Assembly (NCBI GenBank): GCA_034670145.1
Contig: JAXMOA010000003.1
Location: forward strand, 288,467 to 352,466
Direction of reading: 5' to 3'
DNA length: 64,000 nucleotides
From: HXMU1420-2 sp034670145
GTDB taxonomy: Bacteria > Pseudomonadota > Alphaproteobacteria > Rhodobacterales > Rhodobacteraceae
Shown: positions 43,568 through 51,996 of the stretch, one piece after another
Numbering within the stretch: position 1 is the first letter of the stretch
How the letters are laid out: each line of letters opens with the position of its first letter
Program-made: the position numbers and the translations under genes
Notes under the pieces: model-generated
Database searches by the model: none
Told to the model about the DNA's origin: nothing
The model's input: only the letters and a program-made list of their open reading frames with translations

Positions 43568-44911
43568 ATGCACAGAATTCTTCTGGGGCTGGCGGCAGCC
43601 ATTGGCCTCGGGTCTGCGGCCCTGGCCGAGGATGTCAAAGAAGCCGTCACGACGTTTACGCTGGACAATGGAATGCAGGTGGTTGTTGTCGAAGATCACC
43701 GCGCGCCGGTGGTTCAGCATATGGTTTGGTACCGGGTTGGATCCGCTGATGAGCCCCCTGGCGTTTCCGGTGTCGCGCATTTCCTGGAGCATTTGATGTT
43801 CAAGGCGACAGACACGCTGGAAGCTGGCGAGCTGTCGGCCACTGTGGCAGCCAATGGCGGCACGGATAATGCGTTTACCAGCTATGATTACACCGCCTAT
43901 TTTCAGCGGATTGCGGCGGATCGGCTGGAATTGATGATGCAGATGGAATCGGACCGGATGGCCAATCTGCGGCTGACAGAGAACAACATCACCACGGAAC
44001 GCGATGTGATCCTGGAAGAGCGCAACCAGCGGGTCGACAACAACCCGCGTGGCCTGTTCGCAGAGCAGATGGGCTCGGCGCAGTACCTGAGCCATCATTA
44101 TGGCATTCCGATCATTGGCTGGCGTCACGAGATGGAGCAGCTGGATATGGATGACGTGATGGATTTTTACAAAACCTATTACGCGCCCAACAATGCGATC
44201 CTGGTGGTCTCTGGCGATGTGGACCCGCAAGAGGTGCTCGATCTGGCCGAGACATATTATGGCGCGATCCCGGCCAACCCGGATCTGAAACCGCGTGCGC
44301 GCCCGCAGGATCCTCCGCAAATCGCGGAGCGGCGGTTGACCTTTCGCGACCCACGGGTGGCACAGCAATATGTGAACCGGTCTTATCTGGCGCCCGAGCG
44401 GGATGCCGGAGCGCAGGAGAAAGCCGCCGCTTTGACCCTGCTGGCCGAAGTTCTGGGCGGTGGGAACACATCCTATCTGGCGCAGAAAATGCAGTTCGAG
44501 CAGAAGCTGGCCGTTTATACGGGTGCCTTTTACAGCGGTGTCGCCTTGGATGACACGACGTTTGACCTGATTGTGGTGCCGGCCCCTGGTGTGTCGATGG
44601 AGCAGGCCGAGGCAGAGATGGACAAGGCTGTGGCGGCGTTTATCGACGAGGGCGTGGACCCGGAGCAGCTGGAGCGGATCAAGATGCAGCTGCGGGCCTC
44701 GCAGATTTATGCCCGCGACGACGTCGAGGGCATCGGCAGCCGGTATGGCCGGGGTTTGACCTCGGGGTTGACGGTTGAGGACATTCAGAACTGGCCGGAT
44801 GTATTGCAGGCGGTCACCGGAGAAGACATTATCGCTGCCGCCAAGGCGGTTTTGCGGCCCGAAACCTCGGTCACCGGGTGGCTGATGCGGGCAGAGGAGA
44901 CAACCCAATGA
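43568..44911 (+). CDS. M16 family zinc metallopeptidase, active subunit
   Basis: 447-residue periplasmic pitrilysin-type peptidase. Signal peptide (ILLGLAAAIGLGSAALA), then the inverted zinc motif HxxEH (HFLEHLMF, about residues 75-82) with a distal glutamate (ENNITTERDVILEE). Length matches the half-size, two-domain subunits that pair with an inactive partner, as in mitochondrial MPP. It overlaps the next M16 gene by ATGA. Substrates are unknown; degradation of peptides or presequence-like fragments in the periplasm is the usual inference. Confidence 0.93.
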   Translation: MHRILLGLAAAIGLGSAALAEDVKEAVTTFTLDNGMQVVVVEDHRAPVVQHMVWYRVGSADEPPGVSGVAHFLEHLMFKATDTLEAGELSATVAANGGTDNAFTSYDYTAYFQRIAADRLELMMQMESDRMANLRLTENNITTERDVILEERNQRVDNNPRGLFAEQMGSAQYLSHHYGIPIIGWRHEMEQLDMDDVMDFYKTYYAPNNAILVVSGDVDPQEVLDLAETYYGAIPANPDLKPRARPQDPPQIAERRLTFRDPRVAQQYVNRSYLAPERDAGAQEKAAALTLLAEVLGGGNTSYLAQKMQFEQKLAVYTGAFYSGVALDDTTFDLIVVPAPGVSMEQAEAEMDKAVAAFIDEGVDPEQLERIKMQLRASQIYARDDVEGIGSRYGRGLTSGLTVEDIQNWPDVLQAVTGEDIIAAAKAVLRPETSVTGWLMRAEETTQ

Positions 44912-46224
44912 GACGTTTGATCTTTGCATCTATCGCCTGGGTTCTGACCCTGGTCCCTGCGCTGGCCGGTGTCCAGATTCAGGAAGTGGTATCGCCCAAG
45001 GGCATCAAGGCCTGGCTGGTGGAGGATCACTCGATCCCGTTTGCGGCATTGCAAATCGGGTTTCGGGGGGGATCGTCGCTGGATCCGGCGGACAAGCGGG
45101 GCGCGATCTATCTGATGACCGGGCTGCTGGAGGAAGGGTCTGGCGATCTGGACGCTGTGGCCTACGCACGCAGGCTGGAGGAACTGGCGGCCTCGGTGGG
45201 CTATGACAGCAGTGATGACACGGTGATGATTTCGGCGCGGTTTCTGAGTGAAAACCGGGATCAGTTCCTGCCGCTGCTGCGCGATACGCTGCAAAAGCCG
45301 CGTTTTGATCAGGAGGCGCTGGACCGCGTGCGCCGGCAGGTGGTTTCGGGGCTGGAGAGTGATGCCAAGGATCCAAACAAGATTGCCGGCGCTGCCTTTT
45401 CGCATATGGCCTTTGGCGATCACCCCTATGGCGGACCCGAGAAGGGCACGGTTGAGACCGTCTCGGCGATGACGCGGGAGGATATGATCGACGCGCATGA
45501 CCGGGTATTTGCCCGTGACCGTCTGTTTGTCGGCGCGGTCGGCGATGTCTCGCCCGAAGAGCTGGGCGCGATGCTGGACATGTTGTTCGCGGATCTGCCG
45601 GAAACCAGCGTCCCCTTGCCGGAGAAAGCGGATGTGACCATCGAAGGTGGCATCACTGTGATCGACTATGACACGCCGCAATCGGTGGCTGTTTTTGGCC
45701 AGCGGGGCATCGACCGGCATGATCCGGATTTCTTTGCGGCCTATGTGCTGAACCAGATTCTGGGCGGGGGATCCTTTGAGAGCCGTCTGATGAATGAGGT
45801 GCGCGAAAAGCGCGGGCTGACCTATGGTGTCTACAGCTATCTGGCGCCGCGGGATCTGGCCTCGGTCTATCTGGGCAGTGTCGCCTCTTCGAATGATCGG
45901 ATCGCCGAAGCCATTGAGGTGATCCATGATGAATGGGAGAAGGCGGCCAGCACCGGCGCCACGGCCAAAGAAGTCGAGGATGCCAAGACCTATCTGACAG
46001 GCGCTTATCCGCTGCGGTTTGACGGGAATGGGCGGATCGCGCAGATTCTGGTCGGGATGCAGCTGGATGACTTGCCGCTGGATTACATCGAAACGCGCAA
46101 TGCCAAGGTCGATGCCGTCACGCTGGAAGACGTCAATCGCGTTGCGGCTGAACTGCTGGACCCGGACGCGTTGCATTTTGTCGTGGTGGGCAAGCCTGTG
46201 GGGCTGGAAAGCAGCACCAACTGA
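44908..46224 (+). CDS. M16 family peptidase, non-catalytic partner
   Basis: 438-residue homologue of the preceding gene, with a signal peptide (LIFASIAWVLTLVPALAG). The HxxEH zinc motif is absent: the corresponding region reads KRGAIYLMTGLLEEG. The C-terminal R/Y motif is kept (REKRGLTYGVYSYL). Such subunits form a heterodimer with the active partner and shape the substrate cavity. ATG at 44908 overlaps the upstream stop. A strong terminator follows. Confidence 0.92.
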   Translation: MRRLIFASIAWVLTLVPALAGVQIQEVVSPKGIKAWLVEDHSIPFAALQIGFRGGSSLDPADKRGAIYLMTGLLEEGSGDLDAVAYARRLEELAASVGYDSSDDTVMISARFLSENRDQFLPLLRDTLQKPRFDQEALDRVRRQVVSGLESDAKDPNKIAGAAFSHMAFGDHPYGGPEKGTVETVSAMTREDMIDAHDRVFARDRLFVGAVGDVSPEELGAMLDMLFADLPETSVPLPEKADVTIEGGITVIDYDTPQSVAVFGQRGIDRHDPDFFAAYVLNQILGGGSFESRLMNEVREKRGLTYGVYSYLAPRDLASVYLGSVASSNDRIAEAIEVIHDEWEKAASTGATAKEVEDAKTYLTGAYPLRFDGNGRIAQILVGMQLDDLPLDYIETRNAKVDAVTLEDVNRVAAELLDPDALHFVVVGKPVGLESSTN

Positions 46225-46269
46225 ACCCATCCCTGTCGCCATGATGCGGCAGGAAACACGCACCAAAAC

Positions 46270-46303
46270 AAACGGGGCAGGCTGCGCATAGCCTGCCCCG
46301 TTT
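46270..46303. terminator. Bidirectional terminator after the M16 pair
   Basis: Perfect 14-bp stem AAACGGGGCAGGCT / AGCCTGCCCCGTTT with a 6-nt loop, followed by T on the plus strand and by a T-rich stretch on the minus strand. It separates the convergent M16 and SDR genes. Confidence 0.85.
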
Positions 46304-46344
46304 TCATTTCGCTGCTACCGGCCAGGGGCCGCGTCCGGGCGGGC

Positions 46345-47190
46345 CTAGCCCTTGGCGCGTGGTGGCGTACTGCGCAGCATGTCGCCCAGCTGCCGCCCCA
46401 GCGAGCCCGAGCCGCGCTGATAGACGGCCCCGTCGACGTCAATAACGCTGCCGGAGACATAGCTGGCCAGGTCAGAGGCCAGAAACAGGCACATGTTGGC
46501 CACATCCTGTGGCACCCCCATCCGACCCAATGGCACATCCGCCAGAATCGCCGCATGGACCTGCGGTGTCGGCGCCAGACGTTTTGCGCCTTCGGTGCCT
46601 TCGATGAACCCGGGCACGACCGAATTGACGCGGATGCCTTCGTGGCCCCATTCAAGCGCCAGGGTGCGCGTGATCTGGTCAACGCCCGCCTTGGCGGCGC
46701 AGACATGGGCCTGCCCTTCGTAGGGGAGGTAGGCCTGTGGGGCGGAAATGCTGATCAGGCTGGCGCCGGAATACGTGTCGTTGGGGCGTCTGAGAAACGG
46801 GTAGGCGCCTTTCATGACGTGGACCGTGCCCATCAGGTCAATTTCAACCACAGTGCGGAAGGCATTGACCGACATCTCGGCCGTGAGGGCCGGGAAATTG
46901 CCTGCCGCACCAGAGACCAGCACGTCGAAATCGCCCAGCGCCGCGTGAAACTCTGCCAGCCCGGCGGCGACCGCATCCGGGTCACGCACGTCAAAGGCCG
47001 CGCCCATGGCCTGCGCCGCGCCTTTGGCGGTCAGGGCCGCGACGGTATCGTCGACCTTGTCCTGGCTACGGCTGGCCACGGCCACCCGCGCGCCGTGCTC
47101 TGCAAAGGATTCGGCAATGCCGCGATTGATGCCGCTGGTACCGCCGATCACAACCACCGTGCGATCGTTGAAATCGAGTGTCATTGCCAT
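46345..47190 (-). CDS. SDR family oxidoreductase, 2,4-dienoyl-CoA reductase-like
   Basis: 281-residue SDR with GGTSGINRGIA coenzyme motif and VSGAAGNFPA. The usual catalytic YxxxK is replaced: the segment reads HVCAAKAGVDQITRTLALEWG, keeping Lys but not Tyr. This is seen in 2,4-dienoyl-CoA reductase and peroxisomal enoyl reductase relatives, which use other residues. PGFIEGTEGAKRL and the C-terminal DVDGAVYQRG support this group. It begins 4 nt after the ALDH16 stop, so both are in one operon. Confidence 0.85.
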   Translation of the reverse strand: MAMTLDFNDRTVVVIGGTSGINRGIAESFAEHGARVAVASRSQDKVDDTVAALTAKGAAQAMGAAFDVRDPDAVAAGLAEFHAALGDFDVLVSGAAGNFPALTAEMSVNAFRTVVEIDLMGTVHVMKGAYPFLRRPNDTYSGASLISISAPQAYLPYEGQAHVCAAKAGVDQITRTLALEWGHEGIRVNSVVPGFIEGTEGAKRLAPTPQVHAAILADVPLGRMGVPQDVANMCLFLASDLASYVSGSVIDVDGAVYQRGSGSLGRQLGDMLRSTPPRAKG

Positions 47191-47194
47191 TTGA

Positions 47195-49531
47195 TCATTC
47201 TCCGTATGGAATCCAAATTGTCTTCACTTCGGTTGCAGCTTCCAGCATGGGGCGGATATCAGTACTCTCCCAATCGCGGTTTTGCCCATTGTTCACCCAG
47301 CAGCGTTTCAGATTGCCTGCCGAGGCGTGCTCGATCCGGGCGGACAGGTCACTGGAGGAAAAGCTCCACACAGCGTCCACGTTGAGGTGGGATGCAAGCG
47401 GCGCGGCCAGTTCGTCATGCGCGCCGGTCAGGATGTTGACGACACCGGCCGGGACATCCGAGGTTTCGAGGATCTGGTAGAAATCTGTCGCGATCAGCGG
47501 ATAAGGCTCGGAGCCGACCAGGACCACGCGGTTGCCCATGGCGATGGCCGGGGCCATTGTGGCGACCAGCCCCAGCAGCGGGGCGTCGTCCGGGCACAGG
47601 GCGCCGATGATGCCCACCGGCTCTTTCATCGCCAGGGCCACGCCGCGGATCGGCACGCCATGCACCTGCCCGTCGAATTTGTCGGCCCAGGCAGCGGCGG
47701 TAAAGAGGTGCTGAATGGCGGCCTCGACCTCTTTGCTTCCGTTTTTGCCACCCATAAGCGCATCAATGCGCGCGGCGAATTCAACGCTGCGGGCGGACAG
47801 GTTTTCGCCCAGGTAATACAGGATCTGCGCGCGCAGATGCCCGGTTGTGCGGGCCCAGCCTGCCGCGGCCTGGGCGGCCTCAACCGCATTGCGCACGTCC
47901 TTGCGGTTGGCCAGAGAGGCATGGCCCATCAGCGCGCCGGATTTGCCCCAGACGGGTCTGGAATAGCCGCTGTCCGGGCGGGCCTGTTTGCCGCCGACAT
48001 AAAGCTTGGACGTCCGGTCAATTGGATCGACCGGGGTGCCCTTGCCTGCCAGCGGAGCAATCGGAGTGAGTGGCCGGCTCCTGGATCTGGACCGCGTGTA
48101 GGCGCGCAACCCTTCCCAGCCGCCCTCGCGGCCAAATCCGCTTTCGCGGACACCGCCGAATCCGGCGGCGGCGTCAAACAGGTTGGTGGCATTGACCCAG
48201 ACCACACCGGCGGCCAGTTTGGGTGCGATATCCAGCGCCAGATTCACATTCTCGGTCCAGACCGTCGCGGCTAGGCCATAGCGGGTGTTATTGGCCAGCT
48301 GCACGGCCTCGGCAGGCGTTCGGAAGGTGGTAGAGACCAGGACCGGGCCAAAGATCTCTTCCTGCATCAGCGGGTCAGCCGGTGCCAGACCGGTGATCAG
48401 CGTGGGCGGATAGAAACACCCTTCCGCAGGCAGTGTCCCTGCGGTTTGATAGGTCTGCCCGGCTGTGTTGGCGTCGACCATCTCGATGATCCGGCGCAAC
48501 TGGACCGGATCCACGATGGCGCCCACATCAATACATTTGTCCAGCGGGTTCCCCACCCGCAGACCCTCCATACGGGCGCGCAATTTGGTGTAAAACCGTT
48601 CGCCTACACTTTCCTGCACCAGCAGACGAGAGCCCGCGCAACAGACCTGGCCCTGATTGAACCAGATGGCATCGACCAACCCCTCGACCGCACTGTCCAG
48701 ATCAGCGTCGTCAAAGACCATGTACGGGCTCTTGCCGCCCAGCTCCAGCGTCAGCGCCTTGCCCGATCCGGCCGTGGCCATGCGAATCTGCCGCCCCACC
48801 TCGGTCGAGCCGGTAAAGGCGATCTTGTCGACCGGGGCGGCCACGATCATTTCGCCGACGGCACCGTCCCCGGTGACAATATTGACAACCCCACGCGGCA
48901 CCCCGGCCTGTTGGCAGATATCGGCAAACAACAGGGCCGTGAGCGAGGTATATTCAGCCGGTTTCAGCACCACGGTATTGCCCATGGCAAGGGCTGGCGC
49001 GATCTTCCAGGCCAGCATGAGCAAGGGGAAGTTCCACGGAATGATCTGCCCGCACACGCCCAACGCCTCGCGGTCAGGCAGCTCGGTCTCCATCAGCTGA
49101 GCCATACCGGCATGGTAGTAGAAATGGCGAATGGCCAGCGGGATATCGATATCGCGCGCCTCGCGAATGGGTTTGCCATTGTCCAGGGTTTCCAGCACGG
49201 CAAACAGGCGGGCGTGTTTCTGCATGAGCCGCGCCAGCGCATAAAGAACCCGCGCCCGGGCCGGGCCACCTGCCTTTGCCCATTTGGGTTGCGCACGACG
49301 GGCGGCAGCAACGGCAGCGTCCACATCGGCCTGCCCCGCCTGGGTCAAAGTGGCCAGCACCTCGCCACTGGCCGGATTGCGGCTCTCGAACCCATCTCCC
49401 GCAGCGGTGAAGGACCCGTCGATGAAATGCCCGAACCGGCTGCCCTGATCCACCAGCCAGGCCAGCGCTTCGGCTGCGCTCTCGGGCGCCGGCCCATAGT
49501 CCATACTCTCAAAGATCTCCTTGACGCTCAT
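47195..49531 (-). CDS. ALDH16-family double-domain aldehyde dehydrogenase
   Basis: 778-residue protein with two aldehyde dehydrogenase domains. The N-terminal domain is complete: LELGGKSPYMVF, the catalytic cysteine in FNQGQVCCAGSRL and EEIFGPVLV. The C-terminal domain (about 510-778) resembles ALDH (GVALAMKEPVGIIGALCPDD) but lacks a catalytic cysteine. This matches ALDH16; the bacterial enzyme studied in Loktanella keeps the N-terminal active site. The neighbour deoC produces acetaldehyde and glyceraldehyde 3-phosphate, so acetaldehyde oxidation is an attractive inference. Cytoplasmic. Confidence 0.92.
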   Translation of the reverse strand: MSVKEIFESMDYGPAPESAAEALAWLVDQGSRFGHFIDGSFTAAGDGFESRNPASGEVLATLTQAGQADVDAAVAAARRAQPKWAKAGGPARARVLYALARLMQKHARLFAVLETLDNGKPIREARDIDIPLAIRHFYYHAGMAQLMETELPDREALGVCGQIIPWNFPLLMLAWKIAPALAMGNTVVLKPAEYTSLTALLFADICQQAGVPRGVVNIVTGDGAVGEMIVAAPVDKIAFTGSTEVGRQIRMATAGSGKALTLELGGKSPYMVFDDADLDSAVEGLVDAIWFNQGQVCCAGSRLLVQESVGERFYTKLRARMEGLRVGNPLDKCIDVGAIVDPVQLRRIIEMVDANTAGQTYQTAGTLPAEGCFYPPTLITGLAPADPLMQEEIFGPVLVSTTFRTPAEAVQLANNTRYGLAATVWTENVNLALDIAPKLAAGVVWVNATNLFDAAAGFGGVRESGFGREGGWEGLRAYTRSRSRSRPLTPIAPLAGKGTPVDPIDRTSKLYVGGKQARPDSGYSRPVWGKSGALMGHASLANRKDVRNAVEAAQAAAGWARTTGHLRAQILYYLGENLSARSVEFAARIDALMGGKNGSKEVEAAIQHLFTAAAWADKFDGQVHGVPIRGVALAMKEPVGIIGALCPDDAPLLGLVATMAPAIAMGNRVVLVGSEPYPLIATDFYQILETSDVPAGVVNILTGAHDELAAPLASHLNVDAVWSFSSSDLSARIEHASAGNLKRCWVNNGQNRDWESTDIRPMLEAATEVKTIWIPYGE

Positions 49532-49626
49532 ATGCGGCCTCCCAACCAGGCCTCAGGCCCAAACACGCCATTCCCCCCAAAAGGCCCACAATCAGACACG
49601 CCCCTGTCCATCCTCGCCACCCCCTG

Positions 49627-49648
49627 CTTCTTTTTGGTCCAAATACTC
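49627..49648 (-). repeat. Possible Rhodobacteraceae intergenic motif (GAGTATTTGG..AAGAAG)
   Basis: Minus strand reads GAGTATTTGGACC followed by AAAAAGAAG, 27 nt after the deoC stop. It contains the palindrome TTTGGACCAAA. From memory, similar GAGTATTT...AAGAAG strings recur in Rhodobacteraceae intergenic regions; only one full copy is in this window, so this is tentative. Confidence 0.35.
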
Positions 49649-49674
49649 AATTCCAACATCCGCCCCAGCCAGCG

Positions 49675-50664
49675 TCACCCGAGGGCATGACGATATCCGG
49701 CCGAATAGGCCCCGGTGACATGATGCTCCAGCTGCCGCTCAATATCGCCCAGCAACGACGACGCCCCGAATCGAAACAGATCCGGCTGCAGCCAGCGGTT
49801 GCCCAACTCATCCTTGATCAACGACAGATACACCAAAGCATCTTTGGCCTTGGAGATGCCCCCCGCAGGTTTATAGCCAACCCGATACCCGGTCTGCTCC
49901 CAATAATCCCGGATCGCCCGGATCATCACCAGGGACACCGGCAAGGTCGCGTTCACGCTCTCTTTGCCGGTCGAGGTCTTGATGAAATCTGCGCCCGCCA
50001 TCATGCACACCACAGAGGCCCGGGCGACATTGCGCAGCGTGCCCAACTCTCCGGTGGCCAGAATCGCCTTCACATGGGCATCCCCACAGGCCTCGCGGAA
50101 GGCGCGCATTTCGTCATACAGCGCCTGCCACTCGCCCGCCAGAACCAGCCGACGGGAAATCACGATGTCGATCTCCTGTGCGCCAGCCTTAACGCTTTCG
50201 CCGATCTCGGCCACGCGCAGGTGAAACGGCGACAGCCCAGCCGGAAACCCCGTCGACACAGCAGCCACCGGAATGCCCGATCCCGCCAGGGCGGCCACAG
50301 CTGTTTCCACCATATCGTGATAAACACAGATTGCCCCGACCGTCACCTTGTCCATCCCCAAGGCTTGCAGGATATCGCCGCGGACAGGTTGGCGTCCCTT
50401 TGCACACAGGCGGCGCACCCGTTCCGCGGTATCATCCCCCGACAGTGTTGTCAGATCGATGCAGCTCAGCGCGCGCAGCAACCAGGCCGCCTGCCACTCC
50501 TTTTTCACCGACCGCCGTCCGGGCAATGTGGCGGCTCGCCGTTCGATCGCCGAGGTATTGGCCTGAAGGCTGCGCACCCAGTTCAGGTCCAATGCCATGC
50601 CTGGATTGCGCGGCTCTGAGATTTGCGGCAGTTGGGTGGTTTGAATGTCTGTCTCGGTCTGCAT
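49675..50664 (-). CDS. deoC: Deoxyribose-phosphate aldolase
   Basis: 329-residue class I aldolase that splits 2-deoxyribose 5-phosphate into acetaldehyde and glyceraldehyde 3-phosphate. The Schiff-base lysine is in DFIKTSTGK and the second lysine in GYKPAGGISKAK; HVKAILATGELG is the third hallmark. An N-terminal extension of about 60 residues makes it longer than the E. coli enzyme, as in eukaryotic-type DeoC. Start at 50664 (MQTETDIQ). It heads the leftward operon with ALDH16 and an SDR. Confidence 0.95.
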   Translation of the reverse strand: MQTETDIQTTQLPQISEPRNPGMALDLNWVRSLQANTSAIERRAATLPGRRSVKKEWQAAWLLRALSCIDLTTLSGDDTAERVRRLCAKGRQPVRGDILQALGMDKVTVGAICVYHDMVETAVAALAGSGIPVAAVSTGFPAGLSPFHLRVAEIGESVKAGAQEIDIVISRRLVLAGEWQALYDEMRAFREACGDAHVKAILATGELGTLRNVARASVVCMMAGADFIKTSTGKESVNATLPVSLVMIRAIRDYWEQTGYRVGYKPAGGISKAKDALVYLSLIKDELGNRWLQPDLFRFGASSLLGDIERQLEHHVTGAYSAGYRHALG

Positions 50665-50866
50665 CGGGTTCCCTCGCTGGCAACCCATTCTCAGTCGCAT
50701 GCCGATCACATCGAAGCAAGGGGACCCCGCTGCCACTGGCGGACCCAGCAGGACCGGTTCATGGGCGAAAACACCCTGGACCGCCTCTGTACCACCCCTT
50801 TTCCGGCACGCAAGTTCGTGAGGAAGCCGTGGCACGGCACCCTGCCCTTGCGATGTCGCGGCCGGT

Positions 50867-51583
50867 TTATTCGACCGTCGCCTTTTCAACCTTTTCGATC
50901 ACCTGCGCCGCGCGCCGGCCGATAGCAGCAGAGCCTTTGATCGAGGGGTGGATCATGTCGACCGAGTGATAGCTGCGGTCCCCGGACGGCACCATTTGCG
51001 CGACCGAGACGAAATAGACCCCCTCCATCCCCTTCGCCATCTTGTTCAGGCGGCGCTCCAGCTCGTCCCCGTCATCGCGGCAATGTTCGATGATCGAGCC
51101 AACCCCCGGGCTGCGCAGATACCCCAGGTAAACCACCCGCGCGCCGGTTTTGCGCAGATCGGCCACCATGGACGGAATCCGCCCGCTGGCCCCGTCGGCA
51201 GAGATCATCTGGGTCATGCGGCGTTCGCAATTGGAGCAATTGCATCCCAGCCACAGATCATTGCCACCACCGTTGACAACGACCCAATCCCAATCGCCCT
51301 TGACGTATTGTTTGGAGATTTGCAGCCCCGCCGACCCCGTGATCGGCAGATTGTAGATCACATGCGCGCCCGAGATGGCCCGGCTCATCACCGGCTGGCC
51401 CAACTCCTCTGCGATGACCTGTGGGATAGAGTGATCACCACCACCATTCCAGGACATCATGCTGTCCCCCATGGCCAGGATGCGTGGTTGATCCGTTCTG
51501 GCATTCGGCCCAACGGTCACGCAGCCCACAACCAGAGCCAGCAACCCAAGTGCCATCAAAATCATTCGTCCCGGCGCTTTCAT
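50867..51583 (-). CDS. SGNH/GDSL-type hydrolase, predicted lipoprotein
   Basis: 238-residue secreted esterase-like protein. N-terminal hydrophobic stretch ends in a lipobox-like VVGC (about residues 18-21). SGNH blocks are visible: catalytic Ser in ILAMGDSMMSWN, GGGNDLW (block III) and the Asp-His pair in DMIHPS (block V). CNCSNCERR in the middle could form disulfides or bind metal. Substrate unknown; candidates are acylated envelope sugars. Located 202 bp upstream of deoC, probably a separate unit. Confidence 0.86.
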   Translation of the reverse strand: MKAPGRMILMALGLLALVVGCVTVGPNARTDQPRILAMGDSMMSWNGGGDHSIPQVIAEELGQPVMSRAISGAHVIYNLPITGSAGLQISKQYVKGDWDWVVVNGGGNDLWLGCNCSNCERRMTQMISADGASGRIPSMVADLRKTGARVVYLGYLRSPGVGSIIEHCRDDGDELERRLNKMAKGMEGVYFVSVAQMVPSGDRSYHSVDMIHPSIKGSAAIGRRAAQVIEKVEKATVE

Positions 51584-51996
51584 TCTGCGTCAATCGCTCC
51601 TGCAGGTTTTTTCAATGTTTCGATCACCAGATGATGGCAGAAATGCGCCATTACCCAAGCATTTGAATGATCATCCGCTCTGGCCTCTGATCGGTCGGGA
51701 TTGAACTCTGCCTCAGTTTGGGCGCCGATTGGTGAACATCCCCTTAAAACGCGCCAGGCCTGTTTCCGGGCCCCTTTTCCGGGGCCAGCGTTGGGGGCCA
51801 GTTTCCGGGTCACGCAAATTGCCGCATCAAATGCTGCTTTGCTTCTTGCCGGTTTTCGGATATGGGGCCGTCCATCTGAGACGTAACGCTAAGGACCCCG
51901 GCGTTGTGCGAGAGGATTGGGGTCGGCGGCAATGGGGCCGCCACACAAACGGGAGACCCCGGAGGGCCGGGGAGCGTTCCCTCACAAGGACGTATG
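51584..51996. other. 413-bp region upstream of pnp with leader hairpins
   Basis: No supported gene. Three hairpins are seen: GGCCCC / GGGGCC (51769-51786), GGCGGC / GCCGCC (51925-51942) and CCCCGG / CCGGGG (51957-51972), the last two in the probable pnp leader. In E. coli a pnp leader hairpin is cut by RNase III and allows autoregulation; a similar role is an inference. Confidence 0.5.

Noticed and set aside
51580..51813. 77-codon open frame upstream of the SGNH gene, overlapping its start
   Set aside because: No signal or family features and composition like non-coding DNA; the ATGA overlap alone is weak support.
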